Below are positions 43,468 through 52,672 of a stretch of DNA of 64,000 bases, one piece after another; position 1 is the stretch's first letter; each line of letters starts with the position of its first letter. The stretch covers positions 1 to 64,000 of the forward strand of contig NZ_JGZB01000004.1 of the NCBI RefSeq assembly GCF_000741255.1. The letters run 5' to 3'. This stretch comes from Bifidobacterium magnum. Lineage in GTDB: Bacteria; Actinomycetota; Actinomycetes; Actinomycetales; Bifidobacteriaceae. The notes under the pieces are model-generated. The model saw only the letters and a list, made by a program, of their open reading frames with translations, had not been told where the DNA came from and searched no databases. The translations under genes were made by a program, and so were the position numbers.

Positions 43468-44793
43468 ATGACGGCGTATGAACAGATTGACGCACACCCG
43501 CTCACAGAACATCAAAGAAGCATTATTGGACTGGTAATTATTGGCAATATTGCCGAATTCTTCGATATGTTCCTTGTGGGATTTGTGGTCTCCCTCCTCA
43601 TCTCGGCATGGCATCTGACGGGATTTGAAGCGGGCTCGATCCTGGCGGCCTCAGGACTGGGTACTGTTATCGGCTCAATCCTGTGGGGACGGCTTTCTGA
43701 TCGGTTTGGCCGCAAGCACGCCTTTACCTAGTGCATCATATGTCTTCGTGACGTTTACGCTGTTTTCCGTGTTCCTCCCGACAGGCGCATGGCGTTGCTG
43801 TCGTTGCTGCGCATCGGCGTAGGCATTGGAGTCGCCGGTCTTAACATCACTTCGATCCCCTATGTGCAGGAATTCGTGCCGGCCAAGAATCGTGGCATGC
43901 TATCGGGCCTTGCGTCCGTGTTCATTCCTTTGGGCTGCTTCTGGGATCTATCGCCCAAGGCATTATCGGCGACAATTGGCGTCTACTCATGGCCTTGGGA
44001 GCATTCCCAATACTGCTCTTGTTCTGGCTTCGCCGCGTTCCCGAGTCTCCGCGTTTCTATCAGACGCACGGGGAGGACGAGAAGGCCCGCCCGCGCCCTC
44101 GCGTGGGCCCTTGAAATGCCGGAGCATGAGGTTGGCGCGCTTCCTGTTATTACCAAGCGGAAAAAAATCAGCTATCGCGAATTGCTACACCGCAACGGCA
44201 AGGCCTTGGCCATTATCAGCATTGGCTCCTTCTGCTTCATTATGGGCAGCTATGCAGTACAGTCTTGGGGCCAAACCCTGTTGAAAGACGCATTCCATTT
44301 CTCCACGCAAACAGTGGCATTCCTGTTTATGGGTGTTTCGGTTGCCGATTGCCTTGGCCGCTTTGGATCGGCCTGGCTCGCCGATATCATTGGACGCCGT
44401 TGGACCATGTTCCTGTATGGAATTTTGGGCGCGGTTGGCTGTTTTTCGGCAGTGCTTTTCCATAGCTCGGGATGGCAATTCTATATTGCGGTGCTCATCA
44501 TCATGACATTCGGCGATGGCGTTTTCGGAATCCTCAATGCGTTTGGCGGAGAGCAATTCCCCAACGATACGCGCTCTACGGCTCTTGGCCTTGGATACGG
44601 CATTGGCGCCACGGCAAAGATCATCGGTCCCGCACTGCTTGGCGCGCTCGTAGGCGGAAGCTTTGTTGCACAAAACATCAATCCCGCCGTGATTACGACC
44701 GCATTCACGTTCTTTGGCGTTTGCCTTGTCGTCGGAGCAATCACTTATCTCTTTGCCAAGGAAACCAAGGGCAAAGACCTTGAAAGCCTGTAA
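43468..44793 (+). pseudogene. MFS transporter broken by multiple frameshifts
   Basis: The N-terminus (ATG 43468) reads as an MFS permease through GRLSDRFGRKHAF (the family loop 2-3 motif), then hits a stop at 43729-43731. Homologous-looking protein continues in other frames: a second frame about 43735-43790 (SYVFVTFTLFSVFLPTGAW), the first frame again to about 43935, a third frame to about 44095 (GIIGDNWRLLMALGAFPILLLFWLRRVPESPRFYQTHG), then the first frame to the stop (IIGRRWTMFLYGILG, FAKETKGKDLESL). At least four frame changes. Probably a decayed metabolite:proton symporter; clustered sequencing error is the alternative. Confidence 0.8.
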
Positions 44794-44830
44794 AGTCCCG
44801 GATTCAACGCCACAGTTTTTCCATTCGCTT

Positions 44831-45481
44831 TTACTGCGCCTGGATGCTGGGCCACAATAACGCCGTCATATGGTCGGCCCAGTGGCCCGCATCCGCGGCA
44901 TGCAACGCCTGGCATGCGAGCAATGAACCCAGCATCGTGTCAAAAATGAACTTCAGATCAATTTCCTTGCGAAATACGCCCGTATCCTGACCGCGGTTCA
45001 TAAAATGTTCAAAACGTTCGCGCACGGGTTCAATTACTTGGTCGGCAAGGCCGCACAAACGCTGGTTGCTGCTCGAAAGCACAAGCCCCACGGCCTTCAA
45101 GCCCATTTCACTGTCGAAACTTGACGTGAACAGCTCCAGCAGCTGGTGGAAGCTCTCGCGTGAAGGCTCCAAATGCTGTGAAAGCCCTTCCACTTCGGAC
45201 GAGCAGATCGGCCCCGCCAAATAGCTTGAAAGCTGCTCAAGCAAATCGTCGGTGTTGCGGTAACGCCGGTAAATCGTCGTTTTTGCAACTCCCGAGGCGC
45301 GGGACACCTCTTCAATGCTCAGCGCGCCCACGCCTTCGGAAATGATGATTTTCAGCGCCGCACGCATGATTTTGCGGTCGGTCTGCTCGCGCCGCTGCTG
45401 ATGGCGCTCCTGAAGGCGTTGACTCTGCTGCGCCACCGCGCGTGTTACGTCCATGATTCCGTCTTTCTTGTCCGATTCCAT
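44831..45481 (-). CDS. TetR family transcriptional regulator
   Basis: 216 residues from ATG 45481, which has AAGGAAG seven bases upstream. Helix-turn-helix (about residues 33-70): IMRAALKIIISEGVGALSIEEVSRASGVAKTTIYRRY. The C-terminal domain is a TetR ligand/dimerisation fold. The last gene after two YhgE/Pip genes in the same direction (41-bp gap), so probably the regulator of that operon; a palindrome lies at its promoter. Converges with the MFS pseudogene. Confidence 0.88.
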   Translation of the reverse strand: MESDKKDGIMDVTRAVAQQSQRLQERHQQRREQTDRKIMRAALKIIISEGVGALSIEEVSRASGVAKTTIYRRYRNTDDLLEQLSSYLAGPICSSEVEGLSQHLEPSRESFHQLLELFTSSFDSEMGLKAVGLVLSSSNQRLCGLADQVIEPVRERFEHFMNRGQDTGVFRKEIDLKFIFDTMLGSLLACQALHAADAGHWADHMTALLWPSIQAQ

Positions 45482-45522
45482 GCCGGTCTTCCTTGTCGGG
45501 CTGTTGGCTCGGCGATTGGCGA

Positions 45523-47712
45523 TTAGCCAATCAGATGCGTGCTTTCCGTCTTTGCCACAATCCAACGGTTGAAGCCGATCAGCGGCTTACGCAAAATCAA
45601 TCCGATCAGCAGTAGCGGCACGATGAACAGCACCAGACGTCCCATGGCAATCCAGTAATCGTTCTGGTAAATGCCGGCGATGGCGCCACGGAACGCCGTC
45701 ACGGAATACGTCATCGGCAGGAACGGGCTGATGTCATTGATCAGCTTCGGCAGCAACACCAACGGATACGCGCCGTTCGCGCCCGACATCTGCATTACGA
45801 GGAACAGAATGCCGATGGCCTTGCCCGCGCTGCCAAAACTGACGACCATCGTGTAAATGAAGAACGAATACACTATGGCGCTTAGCCATCCTGTCGCGAG
45901 GAACAGCAGCGGATGCACGGCGTGCACGCGCAGGAACAGCAGCGTGCCCGCCATCGAGAACGTGATCTGCATAAGCGCCACGAGCGCGAATATGCCATAG
46001 TGGCCCAGGAAAATCTGGTATGGCTTGGGATTGCCGAGCTGTTCGCGCCGCTTTTTGGACAAATTCGTTTTCAAACTCACCGCAAGCAGCAGCGAGCCCA
46101 CCCACAGCGGAATGAACGTGTAGAACGGCGTAAGCGCCGTACCAAAGTTCGCCACAGGGAACACAGCCTTCGTCTTGAGCTGCACAGGGGCCGCCAAAAT
46201 CGTGGCGAGCGTGCCTGTATCCGAATTGAGCACGTCCTTAATCTTGGCGATGTCTCCGCTGTTCAGTGCCTTTTGCAGACGGTCTTTGAACGAGGTGAGT
46301 CGGTCGGCCGTTTCCTTCATGGCCGTGGCCGCTTGTCCGATCGATGTGCCGACCTTCGTGAGCGCCGCATCGCCGTCCGCAACACTTCCCGACAAGTCGC
46401 CGAACGCGCCCTTGAGCTGCGCCACACCGCCCGTCAAACTGGAAGCTGCGTCAGTAAACGCCGCATTCATGGCCGTCAAATCGGGCTTGACCGACGTATT
46501 GAAATCGTTGGAAATACTGTCGATCGACGACTTCGCCTGCGTCGCGAGATCCGTAATCTGCTGACGCTGGCCGTCGCTATTGGACACATGGTCATTAATC
46601 GACTGTGCGGCCGTGTTGAGGTCGTCGGCCATCGTATGCTGCAGCGAAATAAGGGAATCGAGTTGCGTGAGCACACGATTGAGCGCCGTTTTTGCGCTGT
46701 CCGTCTTCAATTGCGGTGCGAGTGCGGCTAGAGAGTCGCGCACTTTCTGGTAATCGCCGGCTTGCGTATTGATTTGCGTCGCCATATTGCGGATCGAAGT
46801 GGCGGAACTGTTGGCCGTATTGTCGGCGTTCGTAAACAGGTTGTCGAGCTGGGAATTGACCGATCCGAAACTCGTGGCGCTCGCCGTGAACGCGTTGCCG
46901 AGCGCCGTGACGGACGTATTGAGCGCGCCCGTCAGCCCGTCCACGGACGATTTGGCGGACTGCAGCCCCTTGACCATCGACTGTGCCGACGAATCCGCGT
47001 TCTTGACAAGCTGTGTGGAACTGTTGAGCAGTGTTTGCGCCGAGCCCGTCAAATCGCTGTATGTCTGCAGCGCCGTGGCGCCGTCGTTAAGCGTGTCCGC
47101 CAAATCGGAAACGTTCGTATTGAAATTCTGCATACGGTCGTGCGCCTGCGGGGTGTCCATATGGTCCACAATCGACGATGCGATGCTCAGTGCGCTTCCC
47201 GTAATGGTTTTCGCGAACATTTCGTTGATTTCCGCGGCGATCGTGTCGGCGCCCTGGCCCGTCACTTTCGGGGCGAGCGCATTGAGCTTTTCATTGTCGT
47301 AATAGTCGAGCGTCGCGTGCTTGGCGTCCGTGGAAAAGAACGTCATCATCGTCTTGCTGAAATCTTTTGGAATGACTACGGCCGCATAATATTTGCCCGA
47401 TTTCGTGCCGTCAATGGCGGCTGCCGGGGACGTGAACGACCAGTCCAGCTGCGAATTGGCGCGCAACGAATTGACGACCTCGTCGCCAATGGAAATTTTG
47501 ACGGGCAGCAGGTCGCTCGTGTAGCCCGTGTCCTCGTTGGCGATCGCGAATTTCAGATTGCCCGTGTTCGCGAACGGATCCCAGCACGCGCCCACATTGA
47601 ACCATGTGAACAAGCCCGGGATCACCACAAGGCCGATCAAAATGATAATCGACACCACATTGCACGTGAACCGCTTGACATCGTCAAGGAAAATACGAAT
47701 CATCTTGCTCAT
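45523..47712 (-). CDS. YhgE/Pip family membrane protein 1
   Basis: 729 residues. One N-terminal membrane helix (VVSIIILIGLVVIPGLFTWFN), then the conserved NLKFAIANEDTGY motif. A long extracellular, Ala/Ser/Thr/Asn-rich helical region follows (about 150-490, repeats like LTGALNTSVTALGNAF), then about six C-terminal membrane helices of the ABC-2 type (about 520-715). Family includes the lactococcal phage infection protein Pip and YhgE; transport or secretion roles are suspected. Overlaps the upstream paralogue by 4 bp. Confidence 0.88.
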   Translation of the reverse strand: MSKMIRIFLDDVKRFTCNVVSIIILIGLVVIPGLFTWFNVGACWDPFANTGNLKFAIANEDTGYTSDLLPVKISIGDEVVNSLRANSQLDWSFTSPAAAIDGTKSGKYYAAVVIPKDFSKTMMTFFSTDAKHATLDYYDNEKLNALAPKVTGQGADTIAAEINEMFAKTITGSALSIASSIVDHMDTPQAHDRMQNFNTNVSDLADTLNDGATALQTYSDLTGSAQTLLNSSTQLVKNADSSAQSMVKGLQSAKSSVDGLTGALNTSVTALGNAFTASATSFGSVNSQLDNLFTNADNTANSSATSIRNMATQINTQAGDYQKVRDSLAALAPQLKTDSAKTALNRVLTQLDSLISLQHTMADDLNTAAQSINDHVSNSDGQRQQITDLATQAKSSIDSISNDFNTSVKPDLTAMNAAFTDAASSLTGGVAQLKGAFGDLSGSVADGDAALTKVGTSIGQAATAMKETADRLTSFKDRLQKALNSGDIAKIKDVLNSDTGTLATILAAPVQLKTKAVFPVANFGTALTPFYTFIPLWVGSLLLAVSLKTNLSKKRREQLGNPKPYQIFLGHYGIFALVALMQITFSMAGTLLFLRVHAVHPLLFLATGWLSAIVYSFFIYTMVVSFGSAGKAIGILFLVMQMSGANGAYPLVLLPKLINDISPFLPMTYSVTAFRGAIAGIYQNDYWIAMGRLVLFIVPLLLIGLILRKPLIGFNRWIVAKTESTHLIG

Positions 47713-50366
47713 GCGGAATGCTTCCCCTTACGATGCTCGTGTACGGTCATTTTCAGCAGTGGATGGCGCTTGCTCCAGCGGTGCTGCTTCTCTTCCTCTT
47801 TATGCGTACGCGAAGCGTTGTCCTGCAACGTATGCGTGAACACCATGTTGACGAGTTCGTCGTCGTTCAAGCCGCTCAACTCCACCTGGCGCGACAGGGA
47901 GTCGTGAATATACTCCACCACCATGAGGAATCCGATAATCAGCAGAATCCACACGCACCACACGGCCAGCGCCACAATCTTGCGGCCGTCGTTGAACACG
48001 GAGAACGTGACGAACAGGATGGCCGGCACGGCGATGCCAGCGATCAGCGCGCCACGCAGCAGCTTGGGATACAGGTGGGCGAAACGGATCGCGCGGTCCT
48101 TGAGCTGCTTGCGGTAGGCGCCCTTGCTGGCCAGCACATTGATGGCCGTGGCCGCACTGAACGGACGGTTCGGCAAATACACGCGCTCGCCATTGATGAG
48201 GTCGCCCTGCTCAATCTCGTTGCTGAACAGACGGTTGATATTCGTCATAAATGGACGCACAAGCAGACCCAGCACGAATCCAAGGGCGGCGAACAGCAGC
48301 AGCATGAGGATCATCTTGCCCCAATGGCCGTCATAGAAGCCGCCGATCGTCTCCCTGAACGCGCTAATCGCATAGGTAAACGGGAAGAACGGATACAGGA
48401 CTTGGAAGAACTTCGGCATCATTTCGATCGGATACAAGCCCGAAGCGCCAGGGATCTGAACCATGACCAGCGCCACCACAAGGCCTTTGCCCACATGCAT
48501 GAACGTGGTAGACAGCGCATATGTGATCGACAAATAACATAGCGAAATAATCACACCCGTAAGCACGAACATGGGCTTGCTGACCGTTTGCACGCCCAGC
48601 AGCAAGTCGCCGATCGTACACACGAGGCCTTGCGCCATGGCGATAATCGAAAGGAACAGGAAGCGCGCCCAATATTTTTGTGCGGCCGTGACATACAGGC
48701 CGTCGAGGCCTTCGTCATCCACTTCAAGCTTCAAAATCACCATAAGCATGAAGCAGCCCACCCACAACGACAGGCTCGTAAACAGCGGCGCCATGCCCGA
48801 ACCATAAGAATTGATCGGGTACAGCGTGGTGGTTTTCAACACCGTTGGCGAGAGCATGAAATTGGCGATGCTGCTCGCGTCCAGCGAGCTCGTGCCAAGC
48901 ACCGACGAGAGCATATTGGCCGAGGTCAGCGCCTGCAAATCCGTACGGACGGAATCGATGCGCGTCTTGAGCTCGGAAATAAGCTGGCCCGTGCCCGTAA
49001 GCGCCTTGACCGAGGATTCGCTAACCGAATCGAGCTGGTTGAGCACGGCTTGCGTCTGCGCGATCAGGGAATTGGCGCCCGAGGCGCTCGCCGCAAGCAT
49101 GCCGCTTGAAGCCGCCAACGAGCTGAGCGAACTGTTGAGCTGCGGCAGCGCGCCCGAACTCAACGTGTCGCGCGCGTTCGAGGCTGAAGTGATCGTGGTG
49201 TTGGTGGCACCCGAGAAACTGTCGGCCAACTTCTGCGTGCTTGAGGCCGTATTGCGAACGTTCGTATTCAGCGTTTTCAAGTCGCTCAAGGCCGTAGCGG
49301 TCTGCTGGTTGTTCGTGTCCAGTTGGGTGATGAGCTGCTGTAATTGCGTTTGCAGTTCCGGATTGATGCTGGACAGATCAATATTTTTCAGGTCGTTGAC
49401 AAGCGACTGGTTCGTGGTGTTGACCGACTGCAACGAGGTGATGGCGCTTTGCGTATAGCCCGTTGCGCCCAGCACGGCACTGGAGATGCCTATGACGTTG
49501 GTGTTGGCCTGCGAAGTCGCCTGCGTGAGCAGACTCGAGCCCTTGTCCAGCGATTTGGACGTGGCACCCATGAACGTGTTGAGGTTTTGCTGGGACTTGG
49601 TCAGCAGCCCCTGCGCTTTCTGCAGTCCTGAACTCGACTGATCTGCGGCCTGCTGCACGTGGTCCATGGCGGCGCGCGCCGTGGCCGTCTGGCTCGGGAT
49701 GCCGTCGAGTTTCGTAATGAGTTTATTGATGGTGTCCGTAGTGTCCGTGAGCTTCGCGTCGGTTTTGTTGAGCCGGTCGATTGCTTGCGAGACCGTGGTG
49801 TCCGTTTTCTGTTCGATCGACGTGTTTGTCTTGTTGACGAGATTCGTCACGATCGTGGAGACCGTGGACACGAATGTGTTGTTGACTTCGCGGTCCACCG
49901 TCGTGGCGCCCACTCCCGTAATCTTGGGCGCGACGGCATTCGCTTTTTCGTTGACATAATATTCGAGCGTCGGTTTGCGGGAAGGGTCCGTCACAATGTC
50001 GGCCATGCTCGCGCTAAAGTCTTTGGGAATTACGATGGCCGCGTAACAGTTGGCCGATTCGACGCACTGCATGGCGTCGGCGCGGTTCTCAAACCGCCAC
50101 CCAAGTTCGTGGTTGGCTTGCAGTTTCTTGACGATTTGCGCGCCCAGATCCATATGGCCCAAGGTGGCGCTGTCGGTGCCCGTGTCCTCGTTGGCGATGG
50201 CCACGCTGATATTGGACGTGTTGCCGTACGGGTCCCAGAATCCGAAAATGTTGATCCACGCGTACAGGCATGGCAGGAACGTAAGGCCGATGATCACAAT
50301 CCAGGCCGACGGAACTTTCAGGAGTCGCAGTATGTCTCGTTTGAATATGATCCATACGTTGCGCAT
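47709..50366 (-). CDS. YhgE/Pip family membrane protein 2
   Basis: 885 residues; same layout as its downstream neighbour: N-terminal helix (IVIIGLTFLPCLYAWINIFGFWDPYGNTSNISVAIANEDTG), long coiled extracellular region (about 160-540), then C-terminal membrane helices. It extends about 150 residues further, with a cytoplasmic basic end (HPLLKMTVHEHRKGKHSA) and two additional helices near 790-840. The pair is a tandem duplication. It probably starts the three-gene operon with the TetR regulator. Function unknown; the long ectodomain could reach through the cell wall. Confidence 0.88.
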   Translation of the reverse strand: MRNVWIIFKRDILRLLKVPSAWIVIIGLTFLPCLYAWINIFGFWDPYGNTSNISVAIANEDTGTDSATLGHMDLGAQIVKKLQANHELGWRFENRADAMQCVESANCYAAIVIPKDFSASMADIVTDPSRKPTLEYYVNEKANAVAPKITGVGATTVDREVNNTFVSTVSTIVTNLVNKTNTSIEQKTDTTVSQAIDRLNKTDAKLTDTTDTINKLITKLDGIPSQTATARAAMDHVQQAADQSSSGLQKAQGLLTKSQQNLNTFMGATSKSLDKGSSLLTQATSQANTNVIGISSAVLGATGYTQSAITSLQSVNTTNQSLVNDLKNIDLSSINPELQTQLQQLITQLDTNNQQTATALSDLKTLNTNVRNTASSTQKLADSFSGATNTTITSASNARDTLSSGALPQLNSSLSSLAASSGMLAASASGANSLIAQTQAVLNQLDSVSESSVKALTGTGQLISELKTRIDSVRTDLQALTSANMLSSVLGTSSLDASSIANFMLSPTVLKTTTLYPINSYGSGMAPLFTSLSLWVGCFMLMVILKLEVDDEGLDGLYVTAAQKYWARFLFLSIIAMAQGLVCTIGDLLLGVQTVSKPMFVLTGVIISLCYLSITYALSTTFMHVGKGLVVALVMVQIPGASGLYPIEMMPKFFQVLYPFFPFTYAISAFRETIGGFYDGHWGKMILMLLLFAALGFVLGLLVRPFMTNINRLFSNEIEQGDLINGERVYLPNRPFSAATAINVLASKGAYRKQLKDRAIRFAHLYPKLLRGALIAGIAVPAILFVTFSVFNDGRKIVALAVWCVWILLIIGFLMVVEYIHDSLSRQVELSGLNDDELVNMVFTHTLQDNASRTHKEEEKQHRWSKRHPLLKMTVHEHRKGKHSA

Positions 50367-50686
50367 TGGCGGCTCCTTATCTCTAACTCCGAACCATCAA
50401 TATAAACGATACGTTGTACGTAGCGCTACGCAATCAGTAGCATTGTGTTCGCCCATGAAGAAAATCCATACCTCTCTAGTGCGATCAGGGCGTTCCCAGC
50501 TATTCAGAACGCTCTTCCACATATAATTACAATCACGCAAACCCGCTCAAACCGCTGTGTATCAGTGAAGCTGGCGTATGAGGCGCAATCGTAGTAGTGG
50601 ATCCTGTGGGAGTACTGGACGCATGTGGGGGACGCGAGCGCCGTTTATATTGAGGGAATTTTCGTTACGGGACTGAGGAGCAAGCC
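50367..50686. promoter_or_regulatory. Divergent promoter region with a 12-bp palindrome
   Basis: The gap between the YhgE operon and the CmpB-type gene holds a perfect palindrome CGTAGCGCTACG (50419-50430), 53 bp before the YhgE start, a good candidate TetR operator. AT-rich stretches flank it. I found no ORF with a ribosome-binding site and no other feature. Confidence 0.45.
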
Positions 50687-51982
50687 ATGACGGACACGCA
50701 AGTGACGCCGAACACATCACCGCATACCACGGCGCCATCAGACAAATCCAAATCTCCGGCCGATGTGTCGAACACCAAGAAAACCGCTGCGCCAAAGCAT
50801 CATTTGATTGTCACCGATGCGCACATGAGCAAGGGTCTGCAGATTCTTGTGCGCATTCTGGGCGGCCTGATCATTGTGGCCAGCGTGGCCGCGCTGCCAT
50901 TTATCATTGCCGACGCGGTCACGATGCTGTACCAGACCGTTGATGGGCATTTGGGACCGAAGGTTTCGAGCCTTACGTTCCTGCTTGAGGCCATTGGCAT
51001 GGGCGTGCAGCTCGTGATTGTGATCGGCATGCTGATTTTCGGCTTGCTGTTGCTGCTCGACAAGCGCAGCCACGCCATGTATTGGACCTATGTGCTGATT
51101 CCGCTCGTCATTGCGAAGATCATGCTCAACATGGCCATTTACGGCATGGACTACCACCTTATTTTGCCGTTTGTGCAGTTTGTGATTCTTGTGGTGCTGT
51201 CCGTGACGCTCGATCCGCAGCTGCGCCAGGAACGCCATGTGCAGCATCAGTTGCGCATGATGGAGAGCAAGGCCACTTATGAGAAAAGCAAGTCCGAGGA
51301 CATGCTTGGCCGCGATCTTACGGGCAAGGGCTACATTTCCCTCAACTTCTTCAACATTTTCTGGATGTTCGTGCTGGCCAGCGTCATTGGCCTTGTGCTC
51401 GAAACGATTTTCCATATCGTGGTGTTCGGCCATTACCAGAACCGTACGGGTATGCTGTGGGGGCCGTTCAGCCCGATTTACGGCTTCGGCGCGATTTTGA
51501 TGACGATCTTCCTGAACCGCTTGTACAAGTCGAGCCCGTTCCTCATTTTCTGCGCCAGCGCAGTGATCGGCGGCGCATTCGAATACTTCACGAGTTGGTT
51601 CATGCAGACGGCATTCGGCATTACGGCATGGAACTACAGCAACCAGTGGGGCAATATTGACGGCCGCACGTCCGTGGCGTTCATGTGCTGCTGGGGCGTG
51701 CTCGGCCTGATTTGGATCAAGGTGGCGCTGCCCTATATTCTGAAGCTCATCCAGCTGATTCCGTGGAAGGTGCGTTACTGGCTCACGCTGATCTGCTTCA
51801 TCTTCATTGTGGTGGACGGCGTGATGACGCTGCTGTCGCTGGACGCATGGTATTCGCGTTTGGCCGGCATCTCGCAGGACTCCCCCGCCGCGCAGTTCTT
51901 CGCCCAGCACTTCGACAACCACTTCATGGCGCACCACTTCCAGACCATGGAGCTCAACCCGAAGAGCGCCAGCCGCATGTAG
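50687..51982 (+). CDS. CmpB-type (PF06541) putative ABC-transporter permease
   Basis: 431 residues. A cytosolic N-terminal tail rich in Thr/Ser/Pro/Lys (about 1-45), then about nine to ten membrane helices. The C-terminal half carries the PF06541 motif WGPFSPIYGFGAILM and ASAVIGGAFEYFTSWFMQTAFG, ending with a His-rich tail. This family is annotated as ABC-transporter type IV, but no ATPase is near and the function is unknown. GGACTGAGGAG precedes the ATG. A 52-bp palindrome follows 14 bases after the stop. Confidence 0.82.
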   Translation: MTDTQVTPNTSPHTTAPSDKSKSPADVSNTKKTAAPKHHLIVTDAHMSKGLQILVRILGGLIIVASVAALPFIIADAVTMLYQTVDGHLGPKVSSLTFLLEAIGMGVQLVIVIGMLIFGLLLLLDKRSHAMYWTYVLIPLVIAKIMLNMAIYGMDYHLILPFVQFVILVVLSVTLDPQLRQERHVQHQLRMMESKATYEKSKSEDMLGRDLTGKGYISLNFFNIFWMFVLASVIGLVLETIFHIVVFGHYQNRTGMLWGPFSPIYGFGAILMTIFLNRLYKSSPFLIFCASAVIGGAFEYFTSWFMQTAFGITAWNYSNQWGNIDGRTSVAFMCCWGVLGLIWIKVALPYILKLIQLIPWKVRYWLTLICFIFIVVDGVMTLLSLDAWYSRLAGISQDSPAAQFFAQHFDNHFMAHHFQTMELNPKSASRM

Positions 51983-51996
51983 TAACCCGGCTTCCT

Positions 51997-52048
51997 CTTC
52001 TGCATTTTGAGACGTAAAACCCGGCGTGTCTGTCTCAAAATGCAGAAG
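51997..52048. repeat. 52-bp palindromic repeat, copy 3
   Basis: Perfect arms CTTCTGCATTTTGAGAC and GTCTCAAAATGCAGAAG... less a few loop bases; centre GTAAAACCCGGCGTGTCT, the reverse orientation of the copy at 270. It lies 14 bases after the CmpB-type gene and could form a long hairpin at the mRNA end. Confidence 0.8.
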
Positions 52049-52672
52049 GGAATGCGGGAGCTGTCGGAGGGAATATGAAGGACCTTATGGGGCCCCAAAA
52101 AGACGATCGAATGCCGTCTATCAATCGAATCTCGCGACACGCCAAAATCGGAAATGAAAATTTTGAACTAACAGAGTAAATTGAACTTTTTTATTTAAAA
52201 TTGAACTTCTGATAAATTAAGGAATTTTTACACAATCGCGATCGTATAAAGTAAGGATTCCATCACCGGAACGAATCTTTCCGGTATGCACTGAATGCAC
52301 ATCGCCACCGTCGTCGAGCGGTTGAAAAATGGGGAAATCGGAACGAATGTGGAAGGTGTATGGATCGAAACCGACAAAACTGTGCCGGTTTCGACTCACA
52401 CATGAAACCATCCGCGCTACAGCATACTACGAATCCACTTAATTGCGAAAAATCGGATAAATTATCTGAAAATAATCAATATTCCATACCCCCGTAAGCG
52501 GATTCCAAGAGGCCGTTTCGATCGATTTTGTCAATGTTTCGGGGAAGGGCTGGCCTTACAGTAGGGGGATATTGTGCGCCGCCGCGGAGTCGAGTATTGC
52601 AGGTCTCCCACACCGGTCGCCAAATAATACGAATATCCGTTCCTATAATTCGAAATCCGTTAGTTACTGCTT
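52049..52672. other. Low-GC intergenic stretch with possible gene remnants
   Basis: About 620 bp with GC clearly below the neighbours, especially 52150-52230 and 52440-52490. It holds a direct repeat of AAATTGAACTT (52167-52177 and 52198-52208). A 64-codon minus-strand frame (52411-52217) lacks a ribosome-binding site and is not called. A TATAAT at 52644-52649, 24 bases before the permease start, is a likely -10 for that gene. Confidence 0.5.
52075..52179 (+). CDS. Possible small ORF or truncated gene start
   Basis: 34 codons. A strong GGAGG lies five bases before ATG 52075. The peptide (starting MKDLMGPQKDD, ending NENFELTE) is charged with no hydrophobic segment and matches no family I can name. 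It stops where the sequence turns AT-rich, so it may be the surviving N-terminus of a lost gene. Weakly supported. Confidence 0.3.
   Translation: MKDLMGPQKDDRMPSINRISRHAKIGNENFELTE

Noticed and set aside
52217..52411. 64-codon minus-strand frame in the low-GC gap
   Set aside because: No ribosome-binding site, no known domain and mixed codon use; left as unassigned sequence.
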